A DNA stretch of 64,000 nucleotides from Chishuiella changwenlii (GCF_900142565.1 NZ_FRBH01000014.1:1-64000); one strand, 5' to 3'. Positions 8,247 to 18,333 are shown, counted from the stretch's first letter. Notes: a model not told the origin generated them from the sequence alone. A program made the numbers and translations.

Positions 8247-9458
8247 TTAATCTTTTAAAGCAATCTTTTTAATGGATTGATTCAGAATTATTTTATTAAT
8301 AAAAAATAAAATGAAGACCACAATAAATCCACAACCAATAACTTGCCAAATATGAGAATTTCCAATTGCCATAAATTTTCCTATTTTTTCTTCAATCATT
8401 TTTAAAATATAATAAACAATAGGAATTGCAATAAGATAACTAATGAGCATAAAAATTAGTGCAAATTTTAAATAAGGTCTAGATAATTGATGAATATTAT
8501 AACCAATTAAAAACAAATCTTTTGTTTTGTTTTTATTCTTTTCAATCATCAACTGAAAATTAATAATCATTAACCAAATAGCAGCAAAAACAATAATTAA
8601 TCCGATGAATAAAACTAACGAAAAGGCTAACTTTAAATAATACGTTAATTCATTATTTTTAAGTTCATCTTTATTAATGTCAAAGTTTTGTTGCTCGAAA
8701 TAAGTAACAGCATTTTCATCACTTTGCGATTTTGTTTCAACAACAATACGAGAAGGTTCTGTATTTTCTTTATGTGCATATGTTTTGTTTGCCCATTGCA
8801 AGAAATTTTCTGGAACTAAAATCGTATTAATTTTTGTTGTGAAATCTACAATTCTAGCTTGATAAACTTTTTGATTTTCGCCTCTTCCTATGACTAACTG
8901 AAATGGAATTTTTGTAAATAAAGTTTCAGAAACTTGTGGTAAACCTTGACTTGTAGCAAAACCAAAGTTGTATAAATTAAGATAACTTTTTGGAATAATA
9001 ATCGGAATAAAATCTTGTCCTTCTTGCCATTTCCAATCAGCTTCATTTACTTCGATAAAATCTTCTGGTACAGATTCAAAAAATAAATCTGTAGAAAAAC
9101 CACGAATTCCAGCAATACCACCTACTTGTAATTTTACAGGAAATTGACTGCTTTTAAATGTTCCTACTTTGTCTACAAAAGGTTGAGATTTTAATTCCTC
9201 TATTTCATCTACACTAAATGTTGGTTTTTGTCCTGTTAAGGTTTGTAAAGAAGATATTTTCTTGTTCAAAACAACATAATTGGCTTTCCAAACAGAACTA
9301 TCTTCACCAAAATTCTTCGCATAATCCAAATAAATTATACTAGATAACAGCAAAATAAAAAATCCTATAATAGAGAAAAAACAGAATGTGATAATTCGTA
9401 AAGTGCTCAAGTTTTTACGAACTAATTTTTCGATGAGCTTATTAGAGTTTAATGACAT
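8247..9458 (-). CDS. ABC transporter permease, FtsX/MacB-like topology
   Basis: A 403-residue membrane protein with one N-terminal membrane helix (about 21-44), a large extracytoplasmic domain (about 50-270) and three C-terminal helices (about 272-297, 330-352, 370-392). That is the four-helix arrangement of the FtsX/LolC/MacB permease family. The start overlaps the end of the ATPase gene by 17 bases, so the two are translationally coupled. Such transporters usually move lipoproteins or peptides out of the inner membrane, or send a mechanical signal, rather than import solutes. The substrate is unknown; the lipoprotein encoded first in the operon is a candidate partner. Confidence 0.72.
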   Translation of the reverse strand: MSLNSNKLIEKLVRKNLSTLRIITFCFFSIIGFFILLLSSIIYLDYAKNFGEDSSVWKANYVVLNKKISSLQTLTGQKPTFSVDEIEELKSQPFVDKVGTFKSSQFPVKLQVGGIAGIRGFSTDLFFESVPEDFIEVNEADWKWQEGQDFIPIIIPKSYLNLYNFGFATSQGLPQVSETLFTKIPFQLVIGRGENQKVYQARIVDFTTKINTILVPENFLQWANKTYAHKENTEPSRIVVETKSQSDENAVTYFEQQNFDINKDELKNNELTYYLKLAFSLVLFIGLIIVFAAIWLMIINFQLMIEKNKNKTKDLFLIGYNIHQLSRPYLKFALIFMLISYLIAIPIVYYILKMIEEKIGKFMAIGNSHIWQVIGCGFIVVFILFFINKIILNQSIKKIALKD

Positions 9459-10083
9459 TTTCTAATCGTTTATCGTGAATTTCGTGTAAACTAGTAAATA
9501 ATATACCAGCATTTTTTTTGTAGGCTTCTTCAGTAATCAAATCTAATAACAGCGTCTGATTTTCTTTGTCTAAATGACTAAAAGGTTCATCTAAAAGTAA
9601 AAAATCAAAAGGTTGACATAACGCTCTAATTACAGCAATTCGTTGCCTTTGACCATAAGAAAGATGAACTGCTTTTTGATGCAGATGATTTTTTAATCCA
9701 ACCTTATCTATCCAATCAATAATCTGATTTTCTGACTGATGTTGAGTTAAACTATTTTTTAACTGAATGTTTTCCATTAATGTTAACTCCTCAAATAAAT
9801 GCAAACCTTGAAAAACATAGGCCAATTTACTTCGTCTAACTTTAGTCCAATCGGATAAATTAAATTGATTGATATTTTGATTGTCAAAAAAAACATTTCC
9901 ATCATAATCCTTTCTATCACCATATAAAATGTTAATCAAAGTAGATTTTCCTACACCAGAGTGTGCAATGATTTGGTAAATTTTTCCACTAGAAAAAGTG
10001 TAATTATTTTTCCAAATTTCCGATTCTTCAAATCCAAATTCTTTAAGTGGATGAGGAATAAGTTGATCAATTCTAATTTCCAT
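9442..10083 (-). CDS. ABC transporter ATP-binding protein (MacB/LolD-like)
   Basis: A 213-residue ABC ATPase. The Walker A loop is AHSGVGKST (residues 40-48), where the first glycine of the usual GxxGxGKST is alanine. A Q-loop follows at FQG, the signature is LSYGQRQR, Walker B is FLLLDEPFSHLD, and the switch histidine is in SLHE. Size and motifs fit the LolD/MacB/FtsE group. It overlaps the upstream lipoprotein gene by 11 bases and the downstream permease by 17, so all three should be made from one mRNA. It powers the neighbouring permease. Confidence 0.88.
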   Translation of the reverse strand: MEIRIDQLIPHPLKEFGFEESEIWKNNYTFSSGKIYQIIAHSGVGKSTLINILYGDRKDYDGNVFFDNQNINQFNLSDWTKVRRSKLAYVFQGLHLFEELTLMENIQLKNSLTQHQSENQIIDWIDKVGLKNHLHQKAVHLSYGQRQRIAVIRALCQPFDFLLLDEPFSHLDKENQTLLLDLITEEAYKKNAGILFTSLHEIHDKRLENVIKL

Positions 10084-11692
10084 TTTGTTGTTGAGATTGA
10101 GAGAAAACTAATGAATAAGCTTCATCTAAAAGTAGCAATAAAACTTCTAAACTATTTTTATCAGATTTTTTCATGTGTATTTTTCCTGTTTTTGTGTATT
10201 CGTTTGTAACACGATAATCAATATAATCAAAATTTGATAAAATTGTTTGAACCTCTTTTGTATTCCCAAATGGAATACGTTGATAAATGTATTCTTGTAC
10301 TTGTTCTGGATATTGCTCAAAATTTAAATTAACATATCCAAACATAGGATTTCTTGCATTATTTGAGAATCTTGATGTAACAAAATTCTTTTCTTTTACA
10401 TGATTGTTTAAATATTGATTCATCGAGATAAGATTGTTGGTTACAAACATTAAATTGTTTTTATAAGCTAAATATAAATTCATGTTTGTAGAAATTGGTA
10501 ATAGGTAATAACTCCCAACTTCTTTTATATTTTCTTGATGCGTTTTTATAAACTCATCGAAAAAAGTACGATTTTTCATCTTTCCTGCTAATATAAATTG
10601 AGGATAGACAGCTTGCTTAATAAAATCATCTTTCTTACCAAAGAAATCATTCGGATTAAATTTTCGACCAATTTCAAAATCATAAATACTCAATAAAGCT
10701 TCACCTTCAAAACTCTGTTCTAATTTGGCTAAATCTATTTCGTATTGTTCTAAAAATTCAGTGAAAATATTTTGATCTTCAAAAATATAACGCGCATTAG
10801 AAGGATAAATTCCTAAACCAACATTCGCATAACTCTGTGCAGGGAAATATTTAAAAAAGTCTGTGTTAATTCTAGATTTCCACATCGGACGTTTTTGTAA
10901 CTCTACTTTAGTCGCTGCATCTGGATGAAATTTTTGTGTGAAATTAATTCCGTCAGATGTAAAAGAAAGAGAATTTACCCAAGAACTTTTCGTGAAATCT
11001 AAATTCTTCTTTTTATCTTCTTTTGATTTTGAAAAATTCTTTAAAAAATTCCCTGTATACCAAATATTGATATCCTGAGAAGTTTTTACAAAATCAGAAA
11101 AACTATTATTTTCTTTTGCTAAAGAATGCTTATCACTAATAATTTTAGTAAAATATTCTTTAATTGATTTTTCTCCAACACCAAACTCAGAAGCAATAAC
11201 CAGAAACTGTGATTTATTCCATGCAATAAATGGTTTATTAACACCAGAGATTGTTGTAAACCCATTATTATTTTCAAAAGAAATTTCTTTTTGATATAAG
11301 CCTTTGTAAATTGTTTTTAAATGGTCTTCAAATTGAGATTTATCACGCATATTTGCGGCTAAAGCAACCATGTTTTTCCCATTTATTTTCTGACCAAAAA
11401 TATAAATCGGACTTATAATATCAACACCTGCAGATGTAGGATTATTTTTAATAGATTCAACTAATTCTTCAATTTCAGGATTTTGATTTTTGATTTCACT
11501 TTCTGCCAATTGAAAGACTTTGTATTGTTCTAATTCTTTAAAATTTCCTTTTTCTGCAATAGATTTCGGATTAATTAAAGCAACAAAATCGGCATCTGTC
11601 GGAATTAAAATGGTATAATCTTCCGTTTTACTACAACTTGCTAAAAATAAAATTGTAACAGAAAAAAAACAATATTTTAAGAATTTATTCAT
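10073..11692 (-). CDS. DUF4836-type lipoprotein
   Basis: A 539-residue lipoprotein; the signal ends in LFLASC with the lipidated Cys at position 20. The segment IPTDADFVALINPKSI right after it is typical of the DUF4836 family, found in Bacteroidota and of unknown function. It is the first gene of a three-gene operon with an ABC ATPase and permease and overlaps the ATPase gene by 11 bases. The tight coupling suggests the lipoprotein is a partner or client of the transporter, which is inference. It is divergent from ileS with a 180-base AT-rich shared upstream region. Confidence 0.7.
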   Translation of the reverse strand: MNKFLKYCFFSVTILFLASCSKTEDYTILIPTDADFVALINPKSIAEKGNFKELEQYKVFQLAESEIKNQNPEIEELVESIKNNPTSAGVDIISPIYIFGQKINGKNMVALAANMRDKSQFEDHLKTIYKGLYQKEISFENNNGFTTISGVNKPFIAWNKSQFLVIASEFGVGEKSIKEYFTKIISDKHSLAKENNSFSDFVKTSQDINIWYTGNFLKNFSKSKEDKKKNLDFTKSSWVNSLSFTSDGINFTQKFHPDAATKVELQKRPMWKSRINTDFFKYFPAQSYANVGLGIYPSNARYIFEDQNIFTEFLEQYEIDLAKLEQSFEGEALLSIYDFEIGRKFNPNDFFGKKDDFIKQAVYPQFILAGKMKNRTFFDEFIKTHQENIKEVGSYYLLPISTNMNLYLAYKNNLMFVTNNLISMNQYLNNHVKEKNFVTSRFSNNARNPMFGYVNLNFEQYPEQVQEYIYQRIPFGNTKEVQTILSNFDYIDYRVTNEYTKTGKIHMKKSDKNSLEVLLLLLDEAYSLVFSQSQQQNGN

Positions 11693-11872
11693 GTGGTTTT
11701 CTTTATAAATTTTAGATTGATGAAAATTGAAATCTCTTTAAAATAGAAATCTTTTAACCTCGCTATAAAATTAAGGAATTATTAATATGATTTTCCTATT
11801 AATAGCTATAAAATTATCTAAAATTTACGTATATTCGCACTCCTTGATTTAGAAGAAATAAAGAAGAATTCG

Positions 11873-14800
11873 ATGGCAAAAAAGTTTAAAGAATATAAGC
11901 ATTTAGATTTGGTACAAGTTTCAAAAGAAACTTTGGAAGATTGGAAACAAAATAACGTTTTCGAGAAAAGTATCACGTCTCGTGAAGGAAAAGATTCATA
12001 TGTTTTTTACGAAGGACCTCCTTCTGCAAACGGGAAGCCTGGAATTCACCATGTTTTAGCACGTTCTATAAAAGATATATTTTGTCGTTTCCAAACATTA
12101 AAAGGAAAACAAGTTTTTCGTAAAGCTGGTTGGGATACGCACGGTTTACCTGTAGAATTGGGAACTGAAAAAGAATTAGGAATAACAAAAGAAGATATTG
12201 GTACTAAAATTTCGGTTGAAGAATACAATGAAGCTTGTAAACGCACAGTTATGCGTTACACAGATTTATGGAATGATTTAACTGAGAAAATGGGATATTG
12301 GGTGGATATGAATGATCCATATATCACTTATAAACCAAAATACATGGAATCTGTTTGGTGGTTATTAAAACAAATCTACAACAAAGATTTATTGTACAAA
12401 GGTTATACGATACAACCTTATTCTCCTAAGGCAGGAACTGGTTTGTCTTCTCACGAGTTAAATCAGCCAGGTACTTATCAAGATGTTACAGATACAACAA
12501 TAGTTGCTCAATTTAAAGTGAAGAAAGAGTCTTCAGAATTATTTAAAGATTTTGATGGAGATACTTATTTCTTAGCTTGGACAACTACTCCTTGGACTTT
12601 ACCATCTAATACTGCTTTAACTGTAGGACCAAAAATAGATTATGTAGTTGTTGAAACTTTTAATCAATATACTTTTGAGCCAATTCGTGTTATCTTAGGA
12701 AAACCATTGGTTTCAAAACAATTTACAAAACCATATTTCTTAGCAGAAACAGAAGAAGATTTTAAAGTTTATGCTGCAGGAAATAAACAAATTCCATACA
12801 GAATTGTAGGTGAATACAAAGGTCAAGATTTAGTAGGTGCTAGATACGAGCAATTATTACCTTGGGCTTTACCAATTGAGGATGCAGAAAATGCTTTCCA
12901 AGTGATTCCTGGAGATTTCGTAACAACAGAAGATGGTACTGGTATTGTACATACAGCACCAACTTTTGGAGCAGATGATGCGCGTGTTGCAAAAGATGCT
13001 GGTGTTCCTCCGTTGTTAGTTTTAGATGCTAACGGGAATGCAGTTCCTTTAGTAGATTTACAAGGACGTTTCGTTGCATCTTTACCGGAAGGTTTCGGAG
13101 GTAAATATGTGAAGAATGAATACTACGATGATGGTACAGCGCCTGAGAAATCAGTAGATGTAGAAATTGCAATTTTATTAAAAGAGCGCAATCAAGCTTT
13201 CAAAGTAGAAAAATACAAACACAGTTATCCACATTGTTGGAGAACAGATAAACCAATTTTATATTACCCATTAGATTCTTGGTTCATTAAAGTAACAGAC
13301 GTAAAAGAGCGTATGGTACAATTGAACAAAGAAATTAACTGGAAACCAAAAGCAACTGGAGAAGGTCGTTTTGGAAATTGGTTAGAAAACGCAAACGATT
13401 GGAATTTATCTCGTTCTCGTTATTGGGGAATTCCTTTACCAATTTGGAGAACAGATGAAGGGGATGAAGAAATTATCATTGGTTCTGTAGAAGAATTGGT
13501 TGCTGAGATTGAAAAATCTATTGCTGCTGGAGTTCAGAAAACAAATCCATTCCAAAATTTTGAGATTGGAAATATGTCTGAGGAGAACTATGATTTAATC
13601 GATTTACATAAAAATGTTGTTGATGAAATTATATTAGTTTCTGCTTCTGGTAAACCAATGAAACGTGAGGCAGATTTAATTGATGTTTGGTTTGATTCTG
13701 GAGCAATGCCTTATGCACAAGTTCATTATCCTTTCGAAAATAAAGAGTTAATAGATAATGGAACAATGTATCCTGCTGATTTTATTGCAGAAGGAGTAGA
13801 TCAAACACGTGGTTGGTTTTATACGTTACATGCAATTGGAGCATTAGTTTTTGATTCTAAAGCATACAAAAACGTAATGTCTAACGGATTAGTATTAGAC
13901 AAGAACGGACAAAAAATGTCTAAACGTTTAGGTAATGCTGTAGATCCATTTGATACTTTAGAAACTTATGGACCAGATGCTACACGTTGGTACATGATTG
14001 CTAATGCACAACCATGGGAAAATTTAAAATTTGATATTGCTGGAGTAGATGAGGTTCGTCGTAAATTCTTCGGAACTCTATACAATACTTATTCTTTCTT
14101 CGCTTTATATGCAAATGTAGATGGATTTACATTTAATGAAGAAGAAATACCAGTAAATGAAAGAGCGGAGTTAGATCAATGGATTATTTCTGAATTAAAT
14201 ACTTTAACGAAAAAAGTTGATGCATTTTTATCAGATTATGAACCAACAAAAGCAGCTCGTGCAATTCAAGAATTTGTAATAGATAATTTATCTAATTGGC
14301 ATGTACGTTTATCAAGAAGACGTTTCTGGAAAGGAGACTATTCTAAAGATAAAATTGCAGCCTACCAAACATTATATAAAGTTTTAGAAACAGTTGCTAT
14401 CTTAGGTTCACCTATAGCACCATTTTTCATGGATCGCTTATATAAAGATTTAAATGAAGCTACAGGAAGAAATTCAGCAGAATCTGTGCATTTAGCAGAC
14501 TTTCCAGTAGTAGATGAGTCATTAATTAAAACGGAATTAGAAGAACAAACTCACTTAGCACAAACAGCTACGAGTATGATCTTATCTCTTCGTAAATTAA
14601 GTGATAATAAAGTACGTCAACCATTACAAAAAGTAATGATTCCTGTTTTAAACGATTCAATGAAAGCTAAATTAGAAGCTGTTTCAGAATTGTTAAAGCA
14701 AGAAGTTAATGTTAAAGAAATTCAATTATTAACAAATGAAGAAGCTTCAAATCTTTTAGTGAAATCTATTAAGCCTAATTTCAAGACGTTAGGTCCGAAA

Positions 14801-15280
14801 TATGGAAAAGAAATGAAGGCTATTTCTGCTGCTACAGCACAAATAACGGATGAACAAATTGTTAAATTGGAACAAACTGGTGAAATAGATTTGTTAATTG
14901 ACAACAAAACATTAACTTTAAATTTAGAAGATTTTGAAATTGCTACAAAAGACATCCCAGGATGGACAGTTGCATCGAATTCTAATTTAACTGTTGCACT
15001 TGATTTAAATTTAACTGACGAGTTAATAAATGAGGGAGTTGCACGCGAATTAGTAAATAGAATTCAGAATTTACGTAAAGAGTCTGGACTAGAAGTGACT
15101 GACAAAATTATACTAAACTTAAAGAATGAAGAATCAATCGTAAATGCGGTTAGGGAAAACAAAGATTATATTTGTTCTGAAACATTAGCGGAAGATCTTG
15201 TCTTACAAGATGACGTAAAAAATGGTACGGAAATTGAGATCAATGGGATTTTAACACAAATTTCGATTACTAAATTGTAA
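11873..15280 (+). CDS. ileS: Isoleucine--tRNA ligase
   Basis: A 1135-residue class I aminoacyl-tRNA synthetase that charges tRNA-Ile and edits Val-tRNA-Ile. The HIGH-type motif appears as PPSANGKPGIHH (residues 49-60) and the KMSKS loop as KMSKR (681-685). The connective editing domain lies between them (about 190-400, with TTPWTLPSN). Length and motifs match the long, eukaryote-like IleRS form usual in Bacteroidota, which in other organisms is linked to natural mupirocin tolerance. A weak -7-like TATATTCG stands at 11830-11837. It is followed after 4 bases by the DksA-like gene, so they share an operon. Confidence 0.97.
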   Translation: MAKKFKEYKHLDLVQVSKETLEDWKQNNVFEKSITSREGKDSYVFYEGPPSANGKPGIHHVLARSIKDIFCRFQTLKGKQVFRKAGWDTHGLPVELGTEKELGITKEDIGTKISVEEYNEACKRTVMRYTDLWNDLTEKMGYWVDMNDPYITYKPKYMESVWWLLKQIYNKDLLYKGYTIQPYSPKAGTGLSSHELNQPGTYQDVTDTTIVAQFKVKKESSELFKDFDGDTYFLAWTTTPWTLPSNTALTVGPKIDYVVVETFNQYTFEPIRVILGKPLVSKQFTKPYFLAETEEDFKVYAAGNKQIPYRIVGEYKGQDLVGARYEQLLPWALPIEDAENAFQVIPGDFVTTEDGTGIVHTAPTFGADDARVAKDAGVPPLLVLDANGNAVPLVDLQGRFVASLPEGFGGKYVKNEYYDDGTAPEKSVDVEIAILLKERNQAFKVEKYKHSYPHCWRTDKPILYYPLDSWFIKVTDVKERMVQLNKEINWKPKATGEGRFGNWLENANDWNLSRSRYWGIPLPIWRTDEGDEEIIIGSVEELVAEIEKSIAAGVQKTNPFQNFEIGNMSEENYDLIDLHKNVVDEIILVSASGKPMKREADLIDVWFDSGAMPYAQVHYPFENKELIDNGTMYPADFIAEGVDQTRGWFYTLHAIGALVFDSKAYKNVMSNGLVLDKNGQKMSKRLGNAVDPFDTLETYGPDATRWYMIANAQPWENLKFDIAGVDEVRRKFFGTLYNTYSFFALYANVDGFTFNEEEIPVNERAELDQWIISELNTLTKKVDAFLSDYEPTKAARAIQEFVIDNLSNWHVRLSRRRFWKGDYSKDKIAAYQTLYKVLETVAILGSPIAPFFMDRLYKDLNEATGRNSAESVHLADFPVVDESLIKTELEEQTHLAQTATSMILSLRKLSDNKVRQPLQKVMIPVLNDSMKAKLEAVSELLKQEVNVKEIQLLTNEEASNLLVKSIKPNFKTLGPKYGKEMKAISAATAQITDEQIVKLEQTGEIDLLIDNKTLTLNLEDFEIATKDIPGWTVASNSNLTVALDLNLTDELINEGVARELVNRIQNLRKESGLEVTDKIILNLKNEESIVNAVRENKDYICSETLAEDLVLQDDVKNGTEIEINGILTQISITKL

Positions 15281-15284
15281 CCGT

Positions 15285-15671
15285 ATGGCAACAACAGAAG
15301 AAAAAGTAAGATACTCTGATTCAGAGTTAGAAGAATTTAAAGCATTAATTCAAGAAAAATTAACACAAGCTGTTAGAGACTATGAATTATTAAAAGAAGC
15401 TTATACAAATGATAGTAATAATGGAACAGACGATACGTCTCCAACATTTAAAGCATTTGAAGAAGGTTCTGAAACAATGTCTAAAGAACAAAATGCACAA
15501 TTAGCAGCTCGTCAAGATAAATTTGTAAGAGATCTAAAAAATGCACTTATTCGCATTGAAAATAAAACATACGGTATTTGCCGTGTGACAGGAAAATTAA
15601 TTAATAAAGAACGCTTGAAATTAGTTCCTCATGCTACATTAAGTATTGAAGCTAAAAACATGCAACGCTAA
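15285..15671 (+). CDS. DksA/TraR-family protein without the zinc-finger cysteines
   Basis: A 128-residue protein with a long charged coiled-coil N-terminal half and a C-terminal DksA/TraR-type globular end (TYGICRVTGKLINKERL, LVPHATLSIEA). DksA proteins bind in the secondary channel of RNA polymerase and work with ppGpp. The usual four-Cys zinc site is missing: only one Cys (in GICRV) remains, as in other 'C-less' DksA forms. It lies 4 bases after ileS and ends 10 bases before the likely lspA start. The family call is good; actual polymerase binding is inferred. Confidence 0.85.
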   Translation: MATTEEKVRYSDSELEEFKALIQEKLTQAVRDYELLKEAYTNDSNNGTDDTSPTFKAFEEGSETMSKEQNAQLAARQDKFVRDLKNALIRIENKTYGICRVTGKLINKERLKLVPHATLSIEAKNMQR

Positions 15672-15681
15672 AAAACAATTT

Positions 15682-16326
15682 TTGAAAAAAGTAGCATTAA
15701 TTACCATTTTGGTTCTAATTATAGATCAGATATCTAAAATTTATGTCAAAACAAATTTCTTTTTAGGAGAAGATGTAGACGTTTTAGGATGGTTTAAAAT
15801 AGCTTTCGTAGAAAACCCAGGAATGGCTTATGGAATGCATTTCGGGGGTGAAACTGGAAAAATAGTTTTATCTCTTTTACGAATAGTTTTAATTGGAATG
15901 ATTATCTATTATATTAATGCTTGGTCAAAAAAACTTAAAAATAATTTCTTCATTATACCAATAGCACTTGTTTTAGCAGGAGCAATAGGAAATGTATTAG
16001 ATGGAATTTTTTACGGTGTAATCTTCGATAAAGGAACAACGTACAATGAAATGTTTCAAGATTGGGTAGGTTATCACGGAGTAGCAAAAGCAGATTTTTC
16101 TGGCTATTCTTCATTCTTTACAGGATGTGTAGTTGATATGCTTTATTTCCCAATTGTAGAATTTGATTGGCCTTCGTGGATTCCGATTGTAGGAGGGCAA
16201 CATTATAAGTTTTTTCAACCCGTATTTAATATAGCAGATTCAGCAATATTTGTAGGAGGATTAAGTTTATTTCTTTTTAGAAAAAAAGCCTTCACAACTG
16301 AAAATGGTACAAGATTAAAATTTTAA
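15682..16326 (+). CDS. lspA: Lipoprotein signal peptidase (signal peptidase II)
   Basis: The inner-membrane aspartic protease that cleaves lipoprotein signal peptides in front of the lipidated Cys. Four hydrophobic segments are visible, with catalytic Asp in GAIGNVLDG and FNIADSAIF. No suitable ATG exists. I chose TTG at 15682, giving 214 residues starting (M)KKVALITILVLIIDQISK, because it falls just after the upstream stop and matches the family's N-terminus. Another TTG at 15646 would overlap the DksA-like gene by 26 bases. Between the two Asp motifs is a longer loop (about 120-180) typical of Bacteroidota LspA. It ends the ileS operon. Confidence 0.93.
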   Translation: MKKVALITILVLIIDQISKIYVKTNFFLGEDVDVLGWFKIAFVENPGMAYGMHFGGETGKIVLSLLRIVLIGMIIYYINAWSKKLKNNFFIIPIALVLAGAIGNVLDGIFYGVIFDKGTTYNEMFQDWVGYHGVAKADFSGYSSFFTGCVVDMLYFPIVEFDWPSWIPIVGGQHYKFFQPVFNIADSAIFVGGLSLFLFRKKAFTTENGTRLKF

Positions 16327-16360
16327 AAAAATCGCCTCAATTTAAATTGAGGCGATTTTT
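16327..16360. terminator. Bidirectional terminator
   Basis: A 34-base perfect palindrome (AAATCGCCTCAATTT and its complement) flanked by A/T runs lies between lspA (plus) and the aldo/keto reductase gene (minus). Confidence 0.93.
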
Positions 16361-16373
16361 ATTTTTACTTAAA

Positions 16374-17318
16374 CTATTTACTTACTCTATTCAATAATTC
16401 TAAATCTTCTTGATCTAACTCTAGTTGAGGAGCATCAAATAATGTTCTTAATTGATTTTGGCTTGTAGCACTCACAATAGGAGCTGTGATTAAAGGATTG
16501 GCTAATAACCAAGCTAAAGAAACTGTAGCAGGAGCAGAATTATGTTTATCTGCAATTGTTTCTAGAACCGTTAAAACATTCTTTCCTTTTTCATCAAAAT
16601 ACTTTTTGATACCAGCACCTCTAGTCGTTTTTTCAAAATCAGCATCTGTTTTGTATTTTCCAGTTAAAAAACCAGCAGCTAAAGACCAATAAGGAAAAAC
16701 ACTTAAATCATATTTATCTACTAAAGAAGCATATTTAGTTTCAAAGTTTTCTCTTTCTACTAAATTATAATGTGGTTGAAGCGCAACATATTTTGGAAAA
16801 TTATTTTTTTCTGCAACTTCAAAAGATTCAATTAAACGTTCAGGAGATACATTAGATGCTGCTATGTGACGAACTTTTCCTGCTTTTACAATTTCATCAT
16901 AAGCAGAAAGAGTTTCTTCTATAGGCGTTACATTATCATCAAAATGTGTATAATATAAATCGATATAATCAGTTCCTAAGCGTTGTAAAGATTCGTCAAC
17001 AGATTTTAAAATATGTTTTTTACTTACATCAAAACCATGTTCTTTTGTTTCAGAACCTACTTTTGTTGCAATAACAACATTTTCTCTATTTTTTCTTTCT
17101 TTTAACCACTTTCCAATAATAGCTTCAGATTGTCCACCAGTACCATTTACCCACCATGCATAAGTATCTGCAGTGTCGATAAAATTAAAACCAGCTTCTG
17201 TAAATTGATCTAATATTTCAAATGATTGTTTTTCATCTAATGTCCAACCAAAAACGTTTCCTCCAAAATTAATAGGAGCAATCTCTAAATCTGTATTTTT
17301 AATAATTCTTTTATTCAT
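16374..17318 (-). CDS. Aldo/keto reductase
   Basis: A 314-residue NAD(P)H-dependent oxidoreductase with a TIM-barrel pattern. The catalytic tetrad can be read as D48 (FIDTADTY), Y53, K86 (VIATKVG) and H125 (LYYTHFD). The sequence resembles the AKR group that includes YajO/YhdN-like proteins. It is the last gene of a five-gene minus-strand operon, 10 bases after the alpha/beta hydrolase gene. Unlike its operon neighbours it has no signal peptide, so it acts in the cytoplasm. The substrate is unknown. Confidence 0.9.
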   Translation of the reverse strand: MNKRIIKNTDLEIAPINFGGNVFGWTLDEKQSFEILDQFTEAGFNFIDTADTYAWWVNGTGGQSEAIIGKWLKERKNRENVVIATKVGSETKEHGFDVSKKHILKSVDESLQRLGTDYIDLYYTHFDDNVTPIEETLSAYDEIVKAGKVRHIAASNVSPERLIESFEVAEKNNFPKYVALQPHYNLVERENFETKYASLVDKYDLSVFPYWSLAAGFLTGKYKTDADFEKTTRGAGIKKYFDEKGKNVLTVLETIADKHNSAPATVSLAWLLANPLITAPIVSATSQNQLRTLFDAPQLELDQEDLELLNRVSK

Positions 17319-17328
17319 TTTTTAAATT

Positions 17329-18333
17329 TTATTTTTTTAGAAATGATTTTAGAGGTGTAATGAATTTTTCAAAAACCTCGATATGTGGTAAATGACCTGT
17401 ATTTTCAATTTCAACTAATTCAGAGCCTTTTATTTTTTTCTGAGTTGCTTTACCTAACAAATCATAACGTCCCATTTTTTCTGCAACAACAGGATCTTTT
17501 ACAGCAGCTTTTCCTATTGCAGTACGATCTCTTGTACCTATAATTAATAAAGTTGGAACATTTAATTTTTCGAATTCATAAACAACAGGTTGTGTAAAAA
17601 CCATGTCAGAAGTTTTTGCATTCACTAAAGCTACTTTAGGATAATCTGGAGATTTAGTCCAGCCTGTTAATAAATAAACCCATTCATCATATTCAGTTTT
17701 CCACTTATTATCATAATAAAAACCAGCTTGATATTTTTTAGTTGTTTCGTAATCTGCTTTTAATTCGGTTTCATAATTTTTATCAATAGATGTGTATGGA
17801 GCAACAAGCTTCCAATCCTCTAAACCAATAGGATTTTCTAAAACCAATTTTTCTACTGTTTCTGGAAACATTAAAGAAAATCTCGTTGCAACCATTCCGC
17901 CCATTGAGTGTCCAAGTAAATAAACTTTATTTATTTTTAGCTCGTCTAACATAGCTTTTGTGTTTTGTGCCAGTTGTTGAAATGAGTATTGATAATCTGT
18001 AGGTTTAGATGATTTTCCAAAACCAATTTGATCTGGTACAACTACTCGGTAACCTTCTTTTGTTAATGCATCTATTGTTGTTTTCCAATAAGCTCCATTA
18101 AAATTTTTACCATGTAATAAAACCACTGTTTTTCCATTTGTTTTAGTTGGTTTAATATCCATATAAGCCATTTTTAAATCATCTGTTTGACTTTTTAGGT
18201 TCAAATAATGTACTTGATAGGGATACTCGTAATTGGTAAGCATAATGTCTAAAACAGGTCTATTCGTTTGTGCTTGTGTATAAGTAGCTAAACCAAGAAT
18301 AGAGAAAACTGCTAACTGAATAATTTTTTTCAT
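17329..18333 (-). CDS. Exported alpha/beta hydrolase
   Basis: A 334-residue protein with a signal peptide (cleaved near TQAQ) and an alpha/beta-hydrolase fold. The nucleophile is S143 in GHSMGG, the acid D269 in IIGTRDR, and the base H314 in NTGHLPH; the oxyanion segment LLHGKNFNG is at 72-80. It is likely a periplasmic esterase or C-C/epoxide-type hydrolase. It lies 10 bases downstream of the beta-propeller gene within the AraC-linked operon. The substrate cannot be told. Confidence 0.88.
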   Translation of the reverse strand: MKKIIQLAVFSILGLATYTQAQTNRPVLDIMLTNYEYPYQVHYLNLKSQTDDLKMAYMDIKPTKTNGKTVVLLHGKNFNGAYWKTTIDALTKEGYRVVVPDQIGFGKSSKPTDYQYSFQQLAQNTKAMLDELKINKVYLLGHSMGGMVATRFSLMFPETVEKLVLENPIGLEDWKLVAPYTSIDKNYETELKADYETTKKYQAGFYYDNKWKTEYDEWVYLLTGWTKSPDYPKVALVNAKTSDMVFTQPVVYEFEKLNVPTLLIIGTRDRTAIGKAAVKDPVVAEKMGRYDLLGKATQKKIKGSELVEIENTGHLPHIEVFEKFITPLKSFLKK

